From NCBI GenBank assembly GCA_938092005.1, contig CALKOU010000005.1:1-64000 (forward strand): a stretch of DNA of 64,000 nt, read 5' to 3'. The translations under genes were made by a program, and so were the position numbers. The DNA is from an uncultured Flavobacteriaceae bacterium. Lineage in GTDB: Bacteria > Bacteroidota > Bacteroidia > Flavobacteriales > Flavobacteriaceae. The notes under the pieces were generated by a model, which searched no databases, had not been told where the DNA came from, and saw nothing but the letters and a program-made list of their open reading frames with translations. This document shows positions 45,550-54,088 of this stretch, piece by piece. Numbering within the stretch: position 1 is the first letter of the stretch; the number at the start of each line of letters is the position of its first letter.

Positions 45550-45981
45550 ATGGATATCATCATTTCATTACACTCACGCCTCGCCTATGCTGTTTTAGCA
45601 CTATTAGTGCTGGCAACTTTAAACGCCTTTTGGGGTTTGGTTGGCAAGCGAAGTTTCGGGAACAAAGACTTGCGTCTTTCCCTTTTTGGTCTCATTTTTT
45701 CACACATCCAACTGCTGCTAGGGCTCATCACCTATTTTGTTTCTCCTTATTTCTCGGCTTGGGAAGGCGGTATGGGAGCCGTGATGAAAGACAGCACCTT
45801 GCGTTTGTATTTGGTAGAACACCCAACAACAAACATCTTGGCCATTGTACTTATTACCATGGGGTGGTCGTTGCACAAAAGAGCTACCACTGATCGAAAA
45901 AAGTTTTTTAGAATTGCCGTATTCTACGGTGTTGGTATTTTGCTGCTGCTCAGTAGAATCCCTTGGCAAAACTGGCCATAA
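45550..45981 (+). CDS. Four-helix membrane protein with conserved histidines
   Basis: 143 residues, four hydrophobic helices. Histidines sit in MDIIISLHSRLAYAVLALLV, in IFSHIQLLLGLITYF, in VEHPTTNILAIVL and in WSLHKRA, close to helix ends, a layout that could bind heme as in small cytochrome b-like proteins. Flavobacterial relatives are usually called hypothetical or cytochrome B. Function is not established. A hairpin terminator follows. Confidence 0.65.
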   Translation: MDIIISLHSRLAYAVLALLVLATLNAFWGLVGKRSFGNKDLRLSLFGLIFSHIQLLLGLITYFVSPYFSAWEGGMGAVMKDSTLRLYLVEHPTTNILAIVLITMGWSLHKRATTDRKKFFRIAVFYGVGILLLLSRIPWQNWP

Positions 45982-45985
45982 AAAA

Positions 45986-46008
45986 GAAAGCGCCCAAAAG
46001 GCGCTTTC
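45986..46008 (+). terminator. Hairpin terminator after the 143-aa membrane protein gene
   Basis: GAAAGCGCC (45986-45994) and GGCGCTTTC (46000-46008) form a nine-pair stem around CAAAA. The following bases are not a T-run, so it is a weaker candidate than the other terminators. Confidence 0.6.
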
Positions 46009-46031
46009 CGATAACCAACCATATTAAAACT

Positions 46032-46046
46032 ATGAAAAACAAATAA
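46032..46046 (+). other. Four-codon start-stop unit in the gpsA leader
   Basis: An A-rich leader (ACCAACCATATTAAAACT) is directly followed by ATG AAA AAC AAA TAA. The leader looks like a normal Bacteroidota initiation region, yet the frame closes after four codons. It may be a decoy, an upstream peptide, or the remains of a lost gene. The rest of the gap up to gpsA holds nothing else that I recognise. Confidence 0.25.
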
Positions 46047-46149
46047 GCAAATCTCTATGCTTTACTTTATTAGGTGCAAGTTAAAACAAGAACTTTCTCC
46101 TAGTTGTGAATTATTTGTTAAAGTATTTTAAACCAAAAAGCGTTAGAAA

Positions 46150-47145
46150 ATGGCGGATTTTTCAAGAATTGCTGTAATAGGTGGTGGTAGTTGGGCAACC
46201 GCACTCGTGAAAATTCTTTGTGAAAACAAGACAAAGGTTGGATGGTACGTTCGAAACGATACCATTTACAATCACTTGCTTGAGCAGGGGCATAATCCCA
46301 ATTATTTAAGTGGCGTTGAATTTGATCTCTCAAAATTAGACCTACACACAGACCTAAGCGGTGTCATAAAACAATATGATGTACTCATCATTGCTACCCC
46401 ATCATTTTATTTAGATCGCGTGTTATCACCTGTATCTCAATCCCTTGAAAACAAAGTGGTTTTTTCCGCGGTTAAAGGCATTGTGCCAGAGAAGAAGGTA
46501 TTGGTGGGTGCCTATTTGATTGAAAAATTTAAGGTTGCTGAACGGCACTTTGGTATTATTGCCGGCCCATGTCATGCAGAAGAAGTTGCCCTTGAGCGTT
46601 TGTCATATTTGACTGTGGCAAGCAGCAATGAAGGGGTTGCTAAGCAAATGAAAGATGCCCTGTCGTGTCATTATATCAAAACCTCTATTTCAGACGATGT
46701 TATTGGTGCAGAATATGCTGCTACGCTCAAAAATGTATATGCTATTGCTGTTGGAATGGCCCACGGATTAGGCTATGGTGATAATTTTATCAGTGTCTTG
46801 ATTAGTTGTGCTATGCGAGAAATGAAACGCTTTATTAAGCACGTTGACAAAAAGAAAAGAAACGTCAACAAGTCTGCATATTTAGGGGATTTGTTGGTAA
46901 CGGCATACTCTGTTTTTAGCCGTAACCGAATGCTGGGTAACATGCTGGGTAAAGGATATACTGTTAAGGCTGCCATGATGGAAATGACCATGATTGCCGA
47001 AGGATACTACGGAGCAAAAACAGCTTATGAGCTAAGTCATTCTTTTGGTGGGGAATACCCTATAATGCAATGCGTTTACGAAGTGTTGTATGAAAAAGCT
47101 TCTGCGAAGAAAAAAATGAAAGGCTTAAGCCAATTGTTAAATTGA
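46150..47145 (+). CDS. gpsA: Glycerol-3-phosphate dehydrogenase [NAD(P)+]
   Basis: Makes sn-glycerol-3-phosphate from dihydroxyacetone phosphate for phospholipids, 331 residues. The Rossmann motif IAVIGGGSWATALVKIL is at the N-terminus. AATLKNVYAIAVGMAHGLGYGDN is the active-site region with the catalytic lysine. VKGIVPEKKVLVG fits the second conserved block. It overlaps the convergent pheS gene by nine bases. Confidence 0.94.
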   Translation: MADFSRIAVIGGGSWATALVKILCENKTKVGWYVRNDTIYNHLLEQGHNPNYLSGVEFDLSKLDLHTDLSGVIKQYDVLIIATPSFYLDRVLSPVSQSLENKVVFSAVKGIVPEKKVLVGAYLIEKFKVAERHFGIIAGPCHAEEVALERLSYLTVASSNEGVAKQMKDALSCHYIKTSISDDVIGAEYAATLKNVYAIAVGMAHGLGYGDNFISVLISCAMREMKRFIKHVDKKKRNVNKSAYLGDLLVTAYSVFSRNRMLGNMLGKGYTVKAAMMEMTMIAEGYYGAKTAYELSHSFGGEYPIMQCVYEVLYEKASAKKKMKGLSQLLN

Positions 47146-48156
47146 TGAACTAAACTGCTTTAAGAAGCGCACATCGTTTTCGTAGAACATTCTGATGTCT
47201 TCAATTTGATATAAAAGCATCGCCATACGTTCAAGACCCATACCAAAAGCAAAGCCCGAATAGGTGTCGGCATCAATGCCACAATTGGTCAAAACATTAG
47301 GGTCTACCATACCACAACCCATAATTTCGAGCCAACCTGTTCCCTTTGTAATTCTATAATCTGCTTCGGTTTCTAATCCCCAATAAATATCAACTTCGGC
47401 ACTTGGCTCCGTAAAAGGAAAATAAGATGGGCGCAAACGAATTTCTGCGGTTCCAAAAATGGCTTTTGTGAAGTACATTAGCGTTTGTTTCAAATCTGCA
47501 AATGAAACATCCTTGTTAATGTATAGCCCTTCTACTTGATGAAATACACAGTGTGACCGAGCAGAAATAGCCTCATTTCTAAACACACGTCCTGGAGATA
47601 AAATACGAATAGGCGGTTGGTTCGATTCCATGTGTCGAACTTGCACAGAAGAGGTGTGCGTGCGCAGCATTACATCGGGATCTGTTTGCACAAAAAAGGT
47701 GTCTTGCATGTCACGAGCAGGGTGGTGTTCGGGCAAGTTTAGTGCCGTAAAATTGTGCCAATCGTCTTCCACTTCGGGTCCTGAAGAAAGACCGTAACCA
47801 ATGCGGCTAAAGACATCAATAACACGGTCGCGAACAATGCTAATAGGGTGCCGAGCGCCTAACGGAATTGGTTGCCCCGGGCGGGTCACATCATCAATAG
47901 CACTTTTGCTCGATTGAGTACCTCCCAGTGCTGCTTGGAGTTTCTTTACTTTTTCTTGTGCCTCACTTTTGAGCTGATTCAACAATTGCCCATATTCTTT
48001 CTTTTGCTCATTGGGAACGTTTCGGAAATCTGCAAACAATTTTGTGATGTGCCCTTTCTTCCCTAAATAGTCAATACGAAATTGCGCTACCTCATCTGCA
48101 GTATTTGCCGAAAAAGCAGCAACGTCTTTTAAATGTGCCTTGATGTTGTCTATCAT
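47137..48156 (-). CDS. pheS: Phenylalanyl-tRNA synthetase alpha subunit
   Basis: Class II catalytic subunit, 339 residues from the ATG at 48156 (MIDNIKAHLK). The N-terminal coiled coil (EYGQLLNQLKSEAQEKVKKL) binds the tRNA. Motif 2 VFRNEAISARSHCVFHQVEG and motif 3 AFGMGLERMAML are intact. The frame extends nine codons upstream, but that part overlaps the TATTTTTG promoter box. pheT is not adjacent. Confidence 0.95.
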   Translation of the reverse strand: MIDNIKAHLKDVAAFSANTADEVAQFRIDYLGKKGHITKLFADFRNVPNEQKKEYGQLLNQLKSEAQEKVKKLQAALGGTQSSKSAIDDVTRPGQPIPLGARHPISIVRDRVIDVFSRIGYGLSSGPEVEDDWHNFTALNLPEHHPARDMQDTFFVQTDPDVMLRTHTSSVQVRHMESNQPPIRILSPGRVFRNEAISARSHCVFHQVEGLYINKDVSFADLKQTLMYFTKAIFGTAEIRLRPSYFPFTEPSAEVDIYWGLETEADYRITKGTGWLEIMGCGMVDPNVLTNCGIDADTYSGFAFGMGLERMAMLLYQIEDIRMFYENDVRFLKQFSSSI

Positions 48157-48161
48157 GGGTA

Positions 48162-48169
48162 CAAAAATA
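48162..48169 (-). promoter_or_regulatory. -7 box TATTTTTG before pheS
   Basis: TATTTTTG on the minus strand ends five bases before the ATG at 48156, suggesting a nearly leaderless transcript. Confidence 0.65.
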
Positions 48170-48212
48170 CACAATAGACGCATAGTACCGCCAAACCGAA
48201 CAAATCTATACG

Positions 48213-48220
48213 TACATTTG
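48213..48220 (+). promoter_or_regulatory. -7 box TACATTTG before the CvpA-like gene
   Basis: TACATTTG ends four bases before the ATG at 48225, opposite to the pheS promoter. Confidence 0.6.
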
Positions 48221-48224
48221 TGAT

Positions 48225-48749
48225 ATGTCGCTTAACTACATAGATCTAGCCGTAATTTGTTTGCTCCTCTACGGACTTGCACGAGGAGCCTATAGAGGCT
48301 TTTTTGTTGAGGTTGCTTCTCTGTTGGCACTGGTTTTGGGTGTTTTTGGAGCCTTGCACTTTTCGAGCTTTACTGCCGCTCTGCTGTCTGCTTATATTGA
48401 ATGGGACTACCTGCCGCTTTTGGCATTTGCTTTAACATTTATAGGCATCATGATTGGTGTTGCTTGGATTGGAAAACTGCTAACAAAGCTAGCAAAAGTG
48501 GTGTTGTTAGGCTTCCTAAACAGGCTATTGGGTGCTGTTTTTGGGGCGTGCAAATGGTTGGTTATTTGTGGGGTGCTCGTCTGGATTTTAGGCCAAATAG
48601 ATGTCTTTTTTAACATCCTACCCGATACCCTTACAGAAGATTCGTTGGTTTTTGAACCCCTTAAAGAGTTGGGAAGCTATCTTTTTGAGCAAATCAACAC
48701 AGAAGAAAATCCAATTGAAGCCATTACGCCTATTCTACAACAAAGCTAA
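48225..48749 (+). CDS. CvpA family membrane protein
   Basis: 174 residues with four helices and the CvpA/colicin V production pattern: DLAVICLLLYGLARGAYRGF at the start and FLNRLLGAVFGACKWLVICG in the third helix region. Family members affect envelope homeostasis, with no established mechanism. It overlaps batE by 20 bases at the 3' end, on the opposite strand. Confidence 0.88.
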   Translation: MSLNYIDLAVICLLLYGLARGAYRGFFVEVASLLALVLGVFGALHFSSFTAALLSAYIEWDYLPLLAFALTFIGIMIGVAWIGKLLTKLAKVVLLGFLNRLLGAVFGACKWLVICGVLVWILGQIDVFFNILPDTLTEDSLVFEPLKELGSYLFEQINTEENPIEAITPILQQS

Positions 48750-49494
48750 TGGGCTGCATGCTGGTTTTAGGAATCCAGCCTTCAGTGCCATTTTGTAATC
48801 GAATTTTTACCCAATCCTCAAGCTGTTCTTGAACAAACACCTTGGCGCCCTCGTGAATGGTTAACAATACTTCAGAACGCAGGTTGGGCTCTGCACGAAA
48901 CGATTCCGATGGAACAAAAACAATGGCTGGATTGAGGTCTCGTAAGCTTCGTTTTTGTTGCAGTGCAAATACAACCGATACAGCTGTGATAAGGAGTGCA
49001 ACCGTAAAGCCGCTGAAAAAAAGTCTTTTGCGAATGCTATCACCCGATTTAATGTATAGGAAAAACAATATAGCTGCGATCCAAAAGGCGGCAATTGCCA
49101 CAAAACTCCACCCACGAACTGAGGTGAGAAATACAATGCTGTTCGTGATTTTTTTAAATTCGCTTTCTGGCAGCGATGTAAACCTGTCTAGCGTCATGTT
49201 CTGTGCATAAGCCAAGTTATTGATGACCTGCTCATTGTCAGCATCCAACAACAATGCCTTCTCATAATTTAAAATACTAGCAGCAATACCATTTTGCTTA
49301 TAGTACGCGTTGCCTAGGTTAAAGTATAAATCTGCCGAATGTAAGCCCAACGAACTAATAGAGTCGTAATACATGATGGCACGGTCGTATTGTCCTTGGT
49401 TGTAGGCAATATTTCCCTCTCTAAAAAGGTCTTCGGGAGATTGTCCAAAGGATATCAGGCAAGAAAACAGTGCAAAAAGTAAGGTGTTTTTCAT
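48730..49494 (-). CDS. batE: BatE-like TPR and SH3 domain protein
   Basis: 254 residues. A signal peptide (LLFALFSCLISFGQS) precedes TPR units (LFREGNIAYNQGQYDRAIMYY and LYFNLGNAYYKQNGIAASILNYEKAL). Two membrane helices follow (about 130-185), then a C-terminal bacterial SH3 domain (VFVQEQLEDWVKIRLQNGTEGWIP). It is the last gene of the Bat operon, two bases after batD. Bat proteins support oxidative-stress tolerance in Bacteroidota and Leptospira by an unknown mechanism. Confidence 0.85.
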   Translation of the reverse strand: MKNTLLFALFSCLISFGQSPEDLFREGNIAYNQGQYDRAIMYYDSISSLGLHSADLYFNLGNAYYKQNGIAASILNYEKALLLDADNEQVINNLAYAQNMTLDRFTSLPESEFKKITNSIVFLTSVRGWSFVAIAAFWIAAILFFLYIKSGDSIRKRLFFSGFTVALLITAVSVVFALQQKRSLRDLNPAIVFVPSESFRAEPNLRSEVLLTIHEGAKVFVQEQLEDWVKIRLQNGTEGWIPKTSMQPISFVVE

Positions 49495-49496
49495 GG

Positions 49497-51242
49497 CTAA
49501 AATTGTTTGTCCATTTGGGTTATAGCGGCTACAGCCGTTTCGTAGTCTTGCTCCATACTGCTGCGTGAACTGGGAGCATAGCGTGCAAATTCACAATTGG
49601 TTAACACTTGTATAAACAAACTAACGGTTTCTACTGCCACGCCTTTTTCGGTCAATAGCTTTTCCATTTTTTCTTTGCTAAAATCCGATGTTTGTATTTG
49701 TAACCTCGCCTTAACATAGTTATGTAATGCCGCTTCAAGTGCTACATAAAAATCTGTCGCATCGGACATGTTGCGTTTTGCCTTGCCTAAGAATTTCTTT
49801 ACCAAACGTGCTTTGTTTCGCTGTGCAATGCGTGCAGCATCTGGTGTTTGACTTCGCACCAAAAAGTATATCAGCAGCAAAACCACAGGGAATGCTAGCA
49901 ACAGATAAAAGAACAAACTACCAAAAAAGGAAGTCTTATGTATGGGTAGAAAGTCCGTTTGTTGTGCAATAAACTGAAATGATGTTGAATTATTGGGAAC
50001 AACCACAGCAGAGGGGTTTGTCGTGCTTTGAACAGTACTCACTGCCTTTGGCCCTTCTAATACATCTATTACCAACTCGTCTGATTGCAGTGTTTTATAG
50101 GTTTTTGTACTGGGGTCAAAATAGCTAAATGTAACGGGGGGTATGGGATACTTACCTTGAAATTGTGGGACTAAGGTATAGGTGTTTTTTATTGATCCGC
50201 GCATTCCCGAAAGGGTCGTGTTTACCTGTTCTGTATACTCTGGATCATAACGCTCCAATGCACTTGGTGTTGCCATTTCTGGCAATGAGAACAGTTTTAG
50301 GTTTCCTTTCCCCTTTACTTCAACAGTGGCTTGTAAAGACTCTGATGCGTTTAAGGCGTTTTTAGAAGTATTGACTGCAAAACTAAATTCGCCAACAGCT
50401 CCATTGAAGTTGTTTGGTTTTCCTTCTTCTGGAAATGGCAACACCGTTACCGTGCGCTTGCCTGCAGTAATGGTACGCGCCACTTGTGTGTAGATCTGAT
50501 TTCCAAAAAAGTCACGGCGATTGGTAGGAACGTCCAGTTGTACATCTACTGTGAGTGGAGCAATAGGAAGTTTTCCTGCGCGTTGCGGATAAAGAACGGT
50601 TTGCTGCCACGCCACATAGTTGTACTCTTTTCCCTTATACGTTCCTCTTTCAATCGTTCGCCTTGATGGAATGTCTTGCGACCAAAAGTCATTATACTCG
50701 GGCATGTCAATATTATTTACATCTGAAGGGCGCACTTTGGGATCAAAGTAGAGTTTATAAATAACCGTTATGGGTTCGTTGATATACACCGTGCTTTTGG
50801 AGAGTTCAGCTACCAAGTAAAGGCTTTGAGATGCGATATAATTTGGGTCATTTGGATTTTTAGGTATTTCAACGGCAGCCGTTATTTCTACTGGAACTGG
50901 GGTTGTTTTATAAATGTCCCCATCAATTTCAATGGATGCTTGCCCAATGGCATTTTTTCCCTTTTTTAAGGGTGTCAACAGATACGTATAACTTTTTGAG
51001 AACGATCGTTTCCCGTTAACATACATGTTGCTAACCGACTGGCTTGGCCCAGCAACCACTCGAAATCCGTCAAAAGAAGGGGGGGCGAAGTTATCTCCGT
51101 CTTTATTCATGCTAAACTCAACGCGTAGGCGTTCGTTGATCCCCAGCGTATTTTTGCTTACCGTGGCTTTAAAGTCCACCTGAGCAAAAAGTACAGGCGA
51201 AAAAGCCAGCGCCATATAACACCAAATAAACACTTTATTCAT
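49497..51242 (-). CDS. batD: BatD protein (oxygen-tolerance domain)
   Basis: 581 residues from the ATG at 51242, which overlaps the batC stop as TAATG. A signal peptide is followed by repeated immunoglobulin-like beta domains (VDFKATVSKNTLGINERLRVEFSM and LSKSTVYINEPITVIYKLYFDP carry the BatD pattern). One helix near residues 442-463 (FFYLLLAFPVVLLLIYFLV) anchors it, and a cytoplasmic helical tail ends the protein. It is thought to form a membrane complex with BatA and BatB. Confidence 0.9.
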   Translation of the reverse strand: MNKVFIWCYMALAFSPVLFAQVDFKATVSKNTLGINERLRVEFSMNKDGDNFAPPSFDGFRVVAGPSQSVSNMYVNGKRSFSKSYTYLLTPLKKGKNAIGQASIEIDGDIYKTTPVPVEITAAVEIPKNPNDPNYIASQSLYLVAELSKSTVYINEPITVIYKLYFDPKVRPSDVNNIDMPEYNDFWSQDIPSRRTIERGTYKGKEYNYVAWQQTVLYPQRAGKLPIAPLTVDVQLDVPTNRRDFFGNQIYTQVARTITAGKRTVTVLPFPEEGKPNNFNGAVGEFSFAVNTSKNALNASESLQATVEVKGKGNLKLFSLPEMATPSALERYDPEYTEQVNTTLSGMRGSIKNTYTLVPQFQGKYPIPPVTFSYFDPSTKTYKTLQSDELVIDVLEGPKAVSTVQSTTNPSAVVVPNNSTSFQFIAQQTDFLPIHKTSFFGSLFFYLLLAFPVVLLLIYFLVRSQTPDAARIAQRNKARLVKKFLGKAKRNMSDATDFYVALEAALHNYVKARLQIQTSDFSKEKMEKLLTEKGVAVETVSLFIQVLTNCEFARYAPSSRSSMEQDYETAVAAITQMDKQF

Positions 51243-52066
51243 TACCAATCCTTTTTGCTTTTCACGCCCGAGGCTTTCGCTTTTTGGGCGTTAACTTTGT
51301 CTTGAACTTTTTTCTCCTCGTTGCTCATGGCTTCGAGTAGGTTTTTTACCTGCTGAGGAGACAGTTGTGTAGGATTTGCTTGCGGTTGTTGCTCCTCCTT
51401 TTCCTTGTCGCCATCCTGATCTTTAGGATCGCTTTCATCCGTGTCTTTTTTATCTTGTTCCTTTTCGCCATCATCGCCAGAAGGGTCTTTGTTGTCTTGC
51501 TCATTATCGCCCTCCTGATCTTTGTCCTTGTCACCGTCTTGATCTTTATTTTGATCGTTTTGCTGGTCTTGATTATCCTGATCGTCCTGATTGTCCTGAT
51601 CATCTTGTTGATCTTCGCTATTCTTTTCGTCTTCCAGCATTTTCTTTGCTAACGCATAATTATACCGTGTTTCATCGTCATTGGGATTATTTCGCAGCGC
51701 ATTTTTATACGCCTCAACCGCTCCTTTATAATCCTTGACCTGCATGAGCGCATTCCCAACATTGTGAAAGGTGCGGTGCTTGCTAGGGCGTTCTGTTGTG
51801 GTCTTTATGGCCTCGGCATATGCACCAATGGCCTCTTCAACATAATTATCTTGTTGTAACGTAGTGCCTATGTTGTACTGTGCAATGTCTTTTTTCTGCC
51901 CCGTAGCAGCAGCTCGACGGTAGTTACGCTCTGCCTCAACGTTGTTTGAAGCGTCAAATGCTTGATTACCATCATAGATGTAATTATCTGCTTTTTGAAT
52001 AAGCATCGCTTCTTGCCCCAAAACAAGTAAGGGAAACAGCACAACAAGAAATTTCAGGTTACGCAT
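51242..52066 (-). CDS. batC: BatC-like TPR protein with long acidic linker
   Basis: 274 residues. A signal peptide (FLVVLFPLLVLGQEA) precedes TPR units at about 25-140 (YNIGTTLQQDNYVEEAIGAYAEA and HNVGNALMQVKDYKGAVEAY). Residues 145-226 are almost only D, Q, E, K, N and G, a low-complexity acidic stretch. The C-terminus (LSPQQVKNLLEAMSNEEKKVQ) is a conserved helix seen in BatC proteins. It overlaps batB by eight bases and batD by one base. Confidence 0.88.
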   Translation of the reverse strand: MRNLKFLVVLFPLLVLGQEAMLIQKADNYIYDGNQAFDASNNVEAERNYRRAAATGQKKDIAQYNIGTTLQQDNYVEEAIGAYAEAIKTTTERPSKHRTFHNVGNALMQVKDYKGAVEAYKNALRNNPNDDETRYNYALAKKMLEDEKNSEDQQDDQDNQDDQDNQDQQNDQNKDQDGDKDKDQEGDNEQDNKDPSGDDGEKEQDKKDTDESDPKDQDGDKEKEEQQPQANPTQLSPQQVKNLLEAMSNEEKKVQDKVNAQKAKASGVKSKKDW

Positions 52067-53090
52067 CTTGAAATAAGTTTAGCTTTTTTACCCATTGTGT
52101 TCTACGGTAGAATAAAAATAAGTCAAGTACAATCAAAAACAAACCAATCCCCAAAAACCATTGGAATTGGTCTTTAAATTTAACAAATTGCTTGGCTTCA
52201 AACTCTTGTTTGTCCATTTGTTTTAGGCGATCAATAATTGCCGAAACAACGGCTTCGGTATTGCTCCCCTCCAAAAACAAGCCATCGGTGGCGTTGGCTA
52301 TAGATTTCATCTGCTCAAAATCGCTTTTAGTAATTACCACTTCCCCTTTATCATCTTTTTTATACGATGTTGAGGTACCTCTTTTAATGGGGATCACTGA
52401 TCCTTTCTCGGTGCCCACCGCTACTGTGAAAAACGTAATGCCCAGTTCAGCTGCACGTGCGGCTGCGGTTAAGGCGTCTTCGCCGTGGTCTTCGCCGTCT
52501 GAAATAATACACACCACTCGGTTGGTCTGGTTTTCGTCGTCAAAATAGGTTTCTGCCAAGCGCATGGCCGCTGAAATAGCCGTTCCTTGAGATGAAATCA
52601 TGTTGGTGTCCAATGAAGATAAAAACAGCCGCGCGGCACTATAATCCGTTGTAATGGGCAAATGCGGAATAGCCGCCGATGCATATGCAATAATCCCTAC
52701 TCTATCGCTGACCAATTGATTGATAAGTTCGCCCGAAAGTCGTTTTGCCTTTTCAAGTCTGTTAGGAGCAATATCTTCTGCCAACATGCTTTTAGAAACA
52801 TCAATGGCAAAGACCAAATCAACCCCTTCTCTTTTGACCGTTTCAAGCTCGGTACCAATCTGTGGATTCACCAATGCCAAGCAAATAAATGCCCAGCCTA
52901 TCCAAAATAAAATTTGCTTTAGCCAGCCTTTAAAAAGGGAGCGTTCTGGTGCCATTTGATCAATCATCTTTGAAGAGGCTAACATGTTGACAACACGCTT
53001 TCTCCAAAGGGAAAAAAGCACATACCCCAATACCATAAGCGGAATGAGCAAGAGCAAATAAAAATACTGTGTTTGTTCGTACTGTATCAT
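52059..53090 (-). CDS. batB: BatB von Willebrand A domain membrane protein
   Basis: 343 residues. Two N-terminal helices (about 8-26 and 57-78) are followed by a VWA domain with the MIDAS motif FAIDVSKSMLAED and the later T and D ligands in ITTDYS and ISDGEDHGED. A C-terminal helix (FLGIGLFLIVLDLFLFY) ends the protein. BatA and BatB are paralogues; both keep the metal-binding residues. ATGA overlap with batA. Confidence 0.92.
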   Translation of the reverse strand: MIQYEQTQYFYLLLLIPLMVLGYVLFSLWRKRVVNMLASSKMIDQMAPERSLFKGWLKQILFWIGWAFICLALVNPQIGTELETVKREGVDLVFAIDVSKSMLAEDIAPNRLEKAKRLSGELINQLVSDRVGIIAYASAAIPHLPITTDYSAARLFLSSLDTNMISSQGTAISAAMRLAETYFDDENQTNRVVCIISDGEDHGEDALTAAARAAELGITFFTVAVGTEKGSVIPIKRGTSTSYKKDDKGEVVITKSDFEQMKSIANATDGLFLEGSNTEAVVSAIIDRLKQMDKQEFEAKQFVKFKDQFQWFLGIGLFLIVLDLFLFYRRTQWVKKLNLFQDA

Positions 53091-54088
53091 GCCAATGCCG
53101 ATTTAAAAAGAGTGTGTCGCAAAAGCCATTCGATTAGCAAGGCAAGCATTGCGCCAAATACAAACCAACGAAACTTTTCGTGGTATTTCGTGTAGCGAAT
53201 TTCTTCGACCTCTGTTCGTTCCAGCTTGTCAATTTCTTTGTAAATCGCTGCTAATTTTTTGTTGTCAGTAGCTCTGTAATAGCTGCCGCCTGTTTCATCA
53301 GCAATTGCTTTTAACAACTCCTCGTCAATTTCCACCTTTCGCATTTGATACACAAAAGAGCCGTCTTGTCGCAGGGCTACAGGAGCTGGTGCACTGCCAT
53401 TACTTCCAAGTCCAATGGTATATGTTTTGATGCCATAGCTGCTTGCAAGACCCGCTGCTGTTTTTGGGTCGACAAACCCCGTATTATTGACCCCATCGGT
53501 AAGTAAAATGATAACCTTGCTTTTGGCTTTGCTGTCACGTAATCTGTTCACAGCGGTCGCTAGCCCCATGCCAATAGCGGTTCCGTCGTTAATGACGCCA
53601 TCATAGTTTACATTGTTCAAAACGTCAATCACAAGAGCCTTGTCGGAGGTTATGGGTGTTTTGGTATAGCTTTCGCCAGCATATACGACCAATCCAATTC
53701 GGTCTGATATACGTTTGGCAATAAAATCCGATGCTACATTTTTGAGTGCGGCCAAGCGATTGGGTTTTAAATCCTGTGCCAACATGCTCGACGAAACATC
53801 GATAGCAATAACAATATCAATTCCTTTGTTTGTTTTGGTTTGTGTGCTCACATCTTGCGTTTGTGGGCGTGCCAATGCCACCACAATAAGTCCAACGGCT
53901 ACCATACGCAAAAACAACAAAACGGGTTGCCATTTGGGAAGTCTTCCTGTTTTCGTAAATGCATGTACGCTAGAACTTAGCAAATGGGCTACCTGCTTTT
54001 TTCGAGAAACAATGTGCCAAGCAACCAGCAGCGGGATAAGCAGTAGCCCCCAGAAAAACTCAGGATGTGCAAAGTTATACTCCATCAT
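53087..54088 (-). CDS. batA: BatA von Willebrand A domain membrane protein
   Basis: 333 residues, paralogous to BatB. An N-terminal aerotolerance-regulator segment with two helices (PEFFWGLLLIPLLVAWHIV and VLLFLRMVAVGLIVVALA) is followed by the VWA domain. MIDAS residues are in IAIDVSSSMLAQDL and in LLTDGVNNTGF. A C-terminal helix anchors the end. The start codon overlaps the stop of the upstream gene as ATGA. Confidence 0.92.
   Translation of the reverse strand: MMEYNFAHPEFFWGLLLIPLLVAWHIVSRKKQVAHLLSSSVHAFTKTGRLPKWQPVLLFLRMVAVGLIVVALARPQTQDVSTQTKTNKGIDIVIAIDVSSSMLAQDLKPNRLAALKNVASDFIAKRISDRIGLVVYAGESYTKTPITSDKALVIDVLNNVNYDGVINDGTAIGMGLATAVNRLRDSKAKSKVIILLTDGVNNTGFVDPKTAAGLASSYGIKTYTIGLGSNGSAPAPVALRQDGSFVYQMRKVEIDEELLKAIADETGGSYYRATDNKKLAAIYKEIDKLERTEVEEIRYTKYHEKFRWFVFGAMLALLIEWLLRHTLFKSALA

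Noticed and set aside
51365-51652. Plus-strand hydrophobic open frame of 95 codons opposite batC
   Set aside because: It is the antisense image of the acidic D/Q/E repeat in batC. Low-complexity GAT/CAG-rich coding gives long Leu/Ile/Val/Phe frames on the other strand. It has no independent support.
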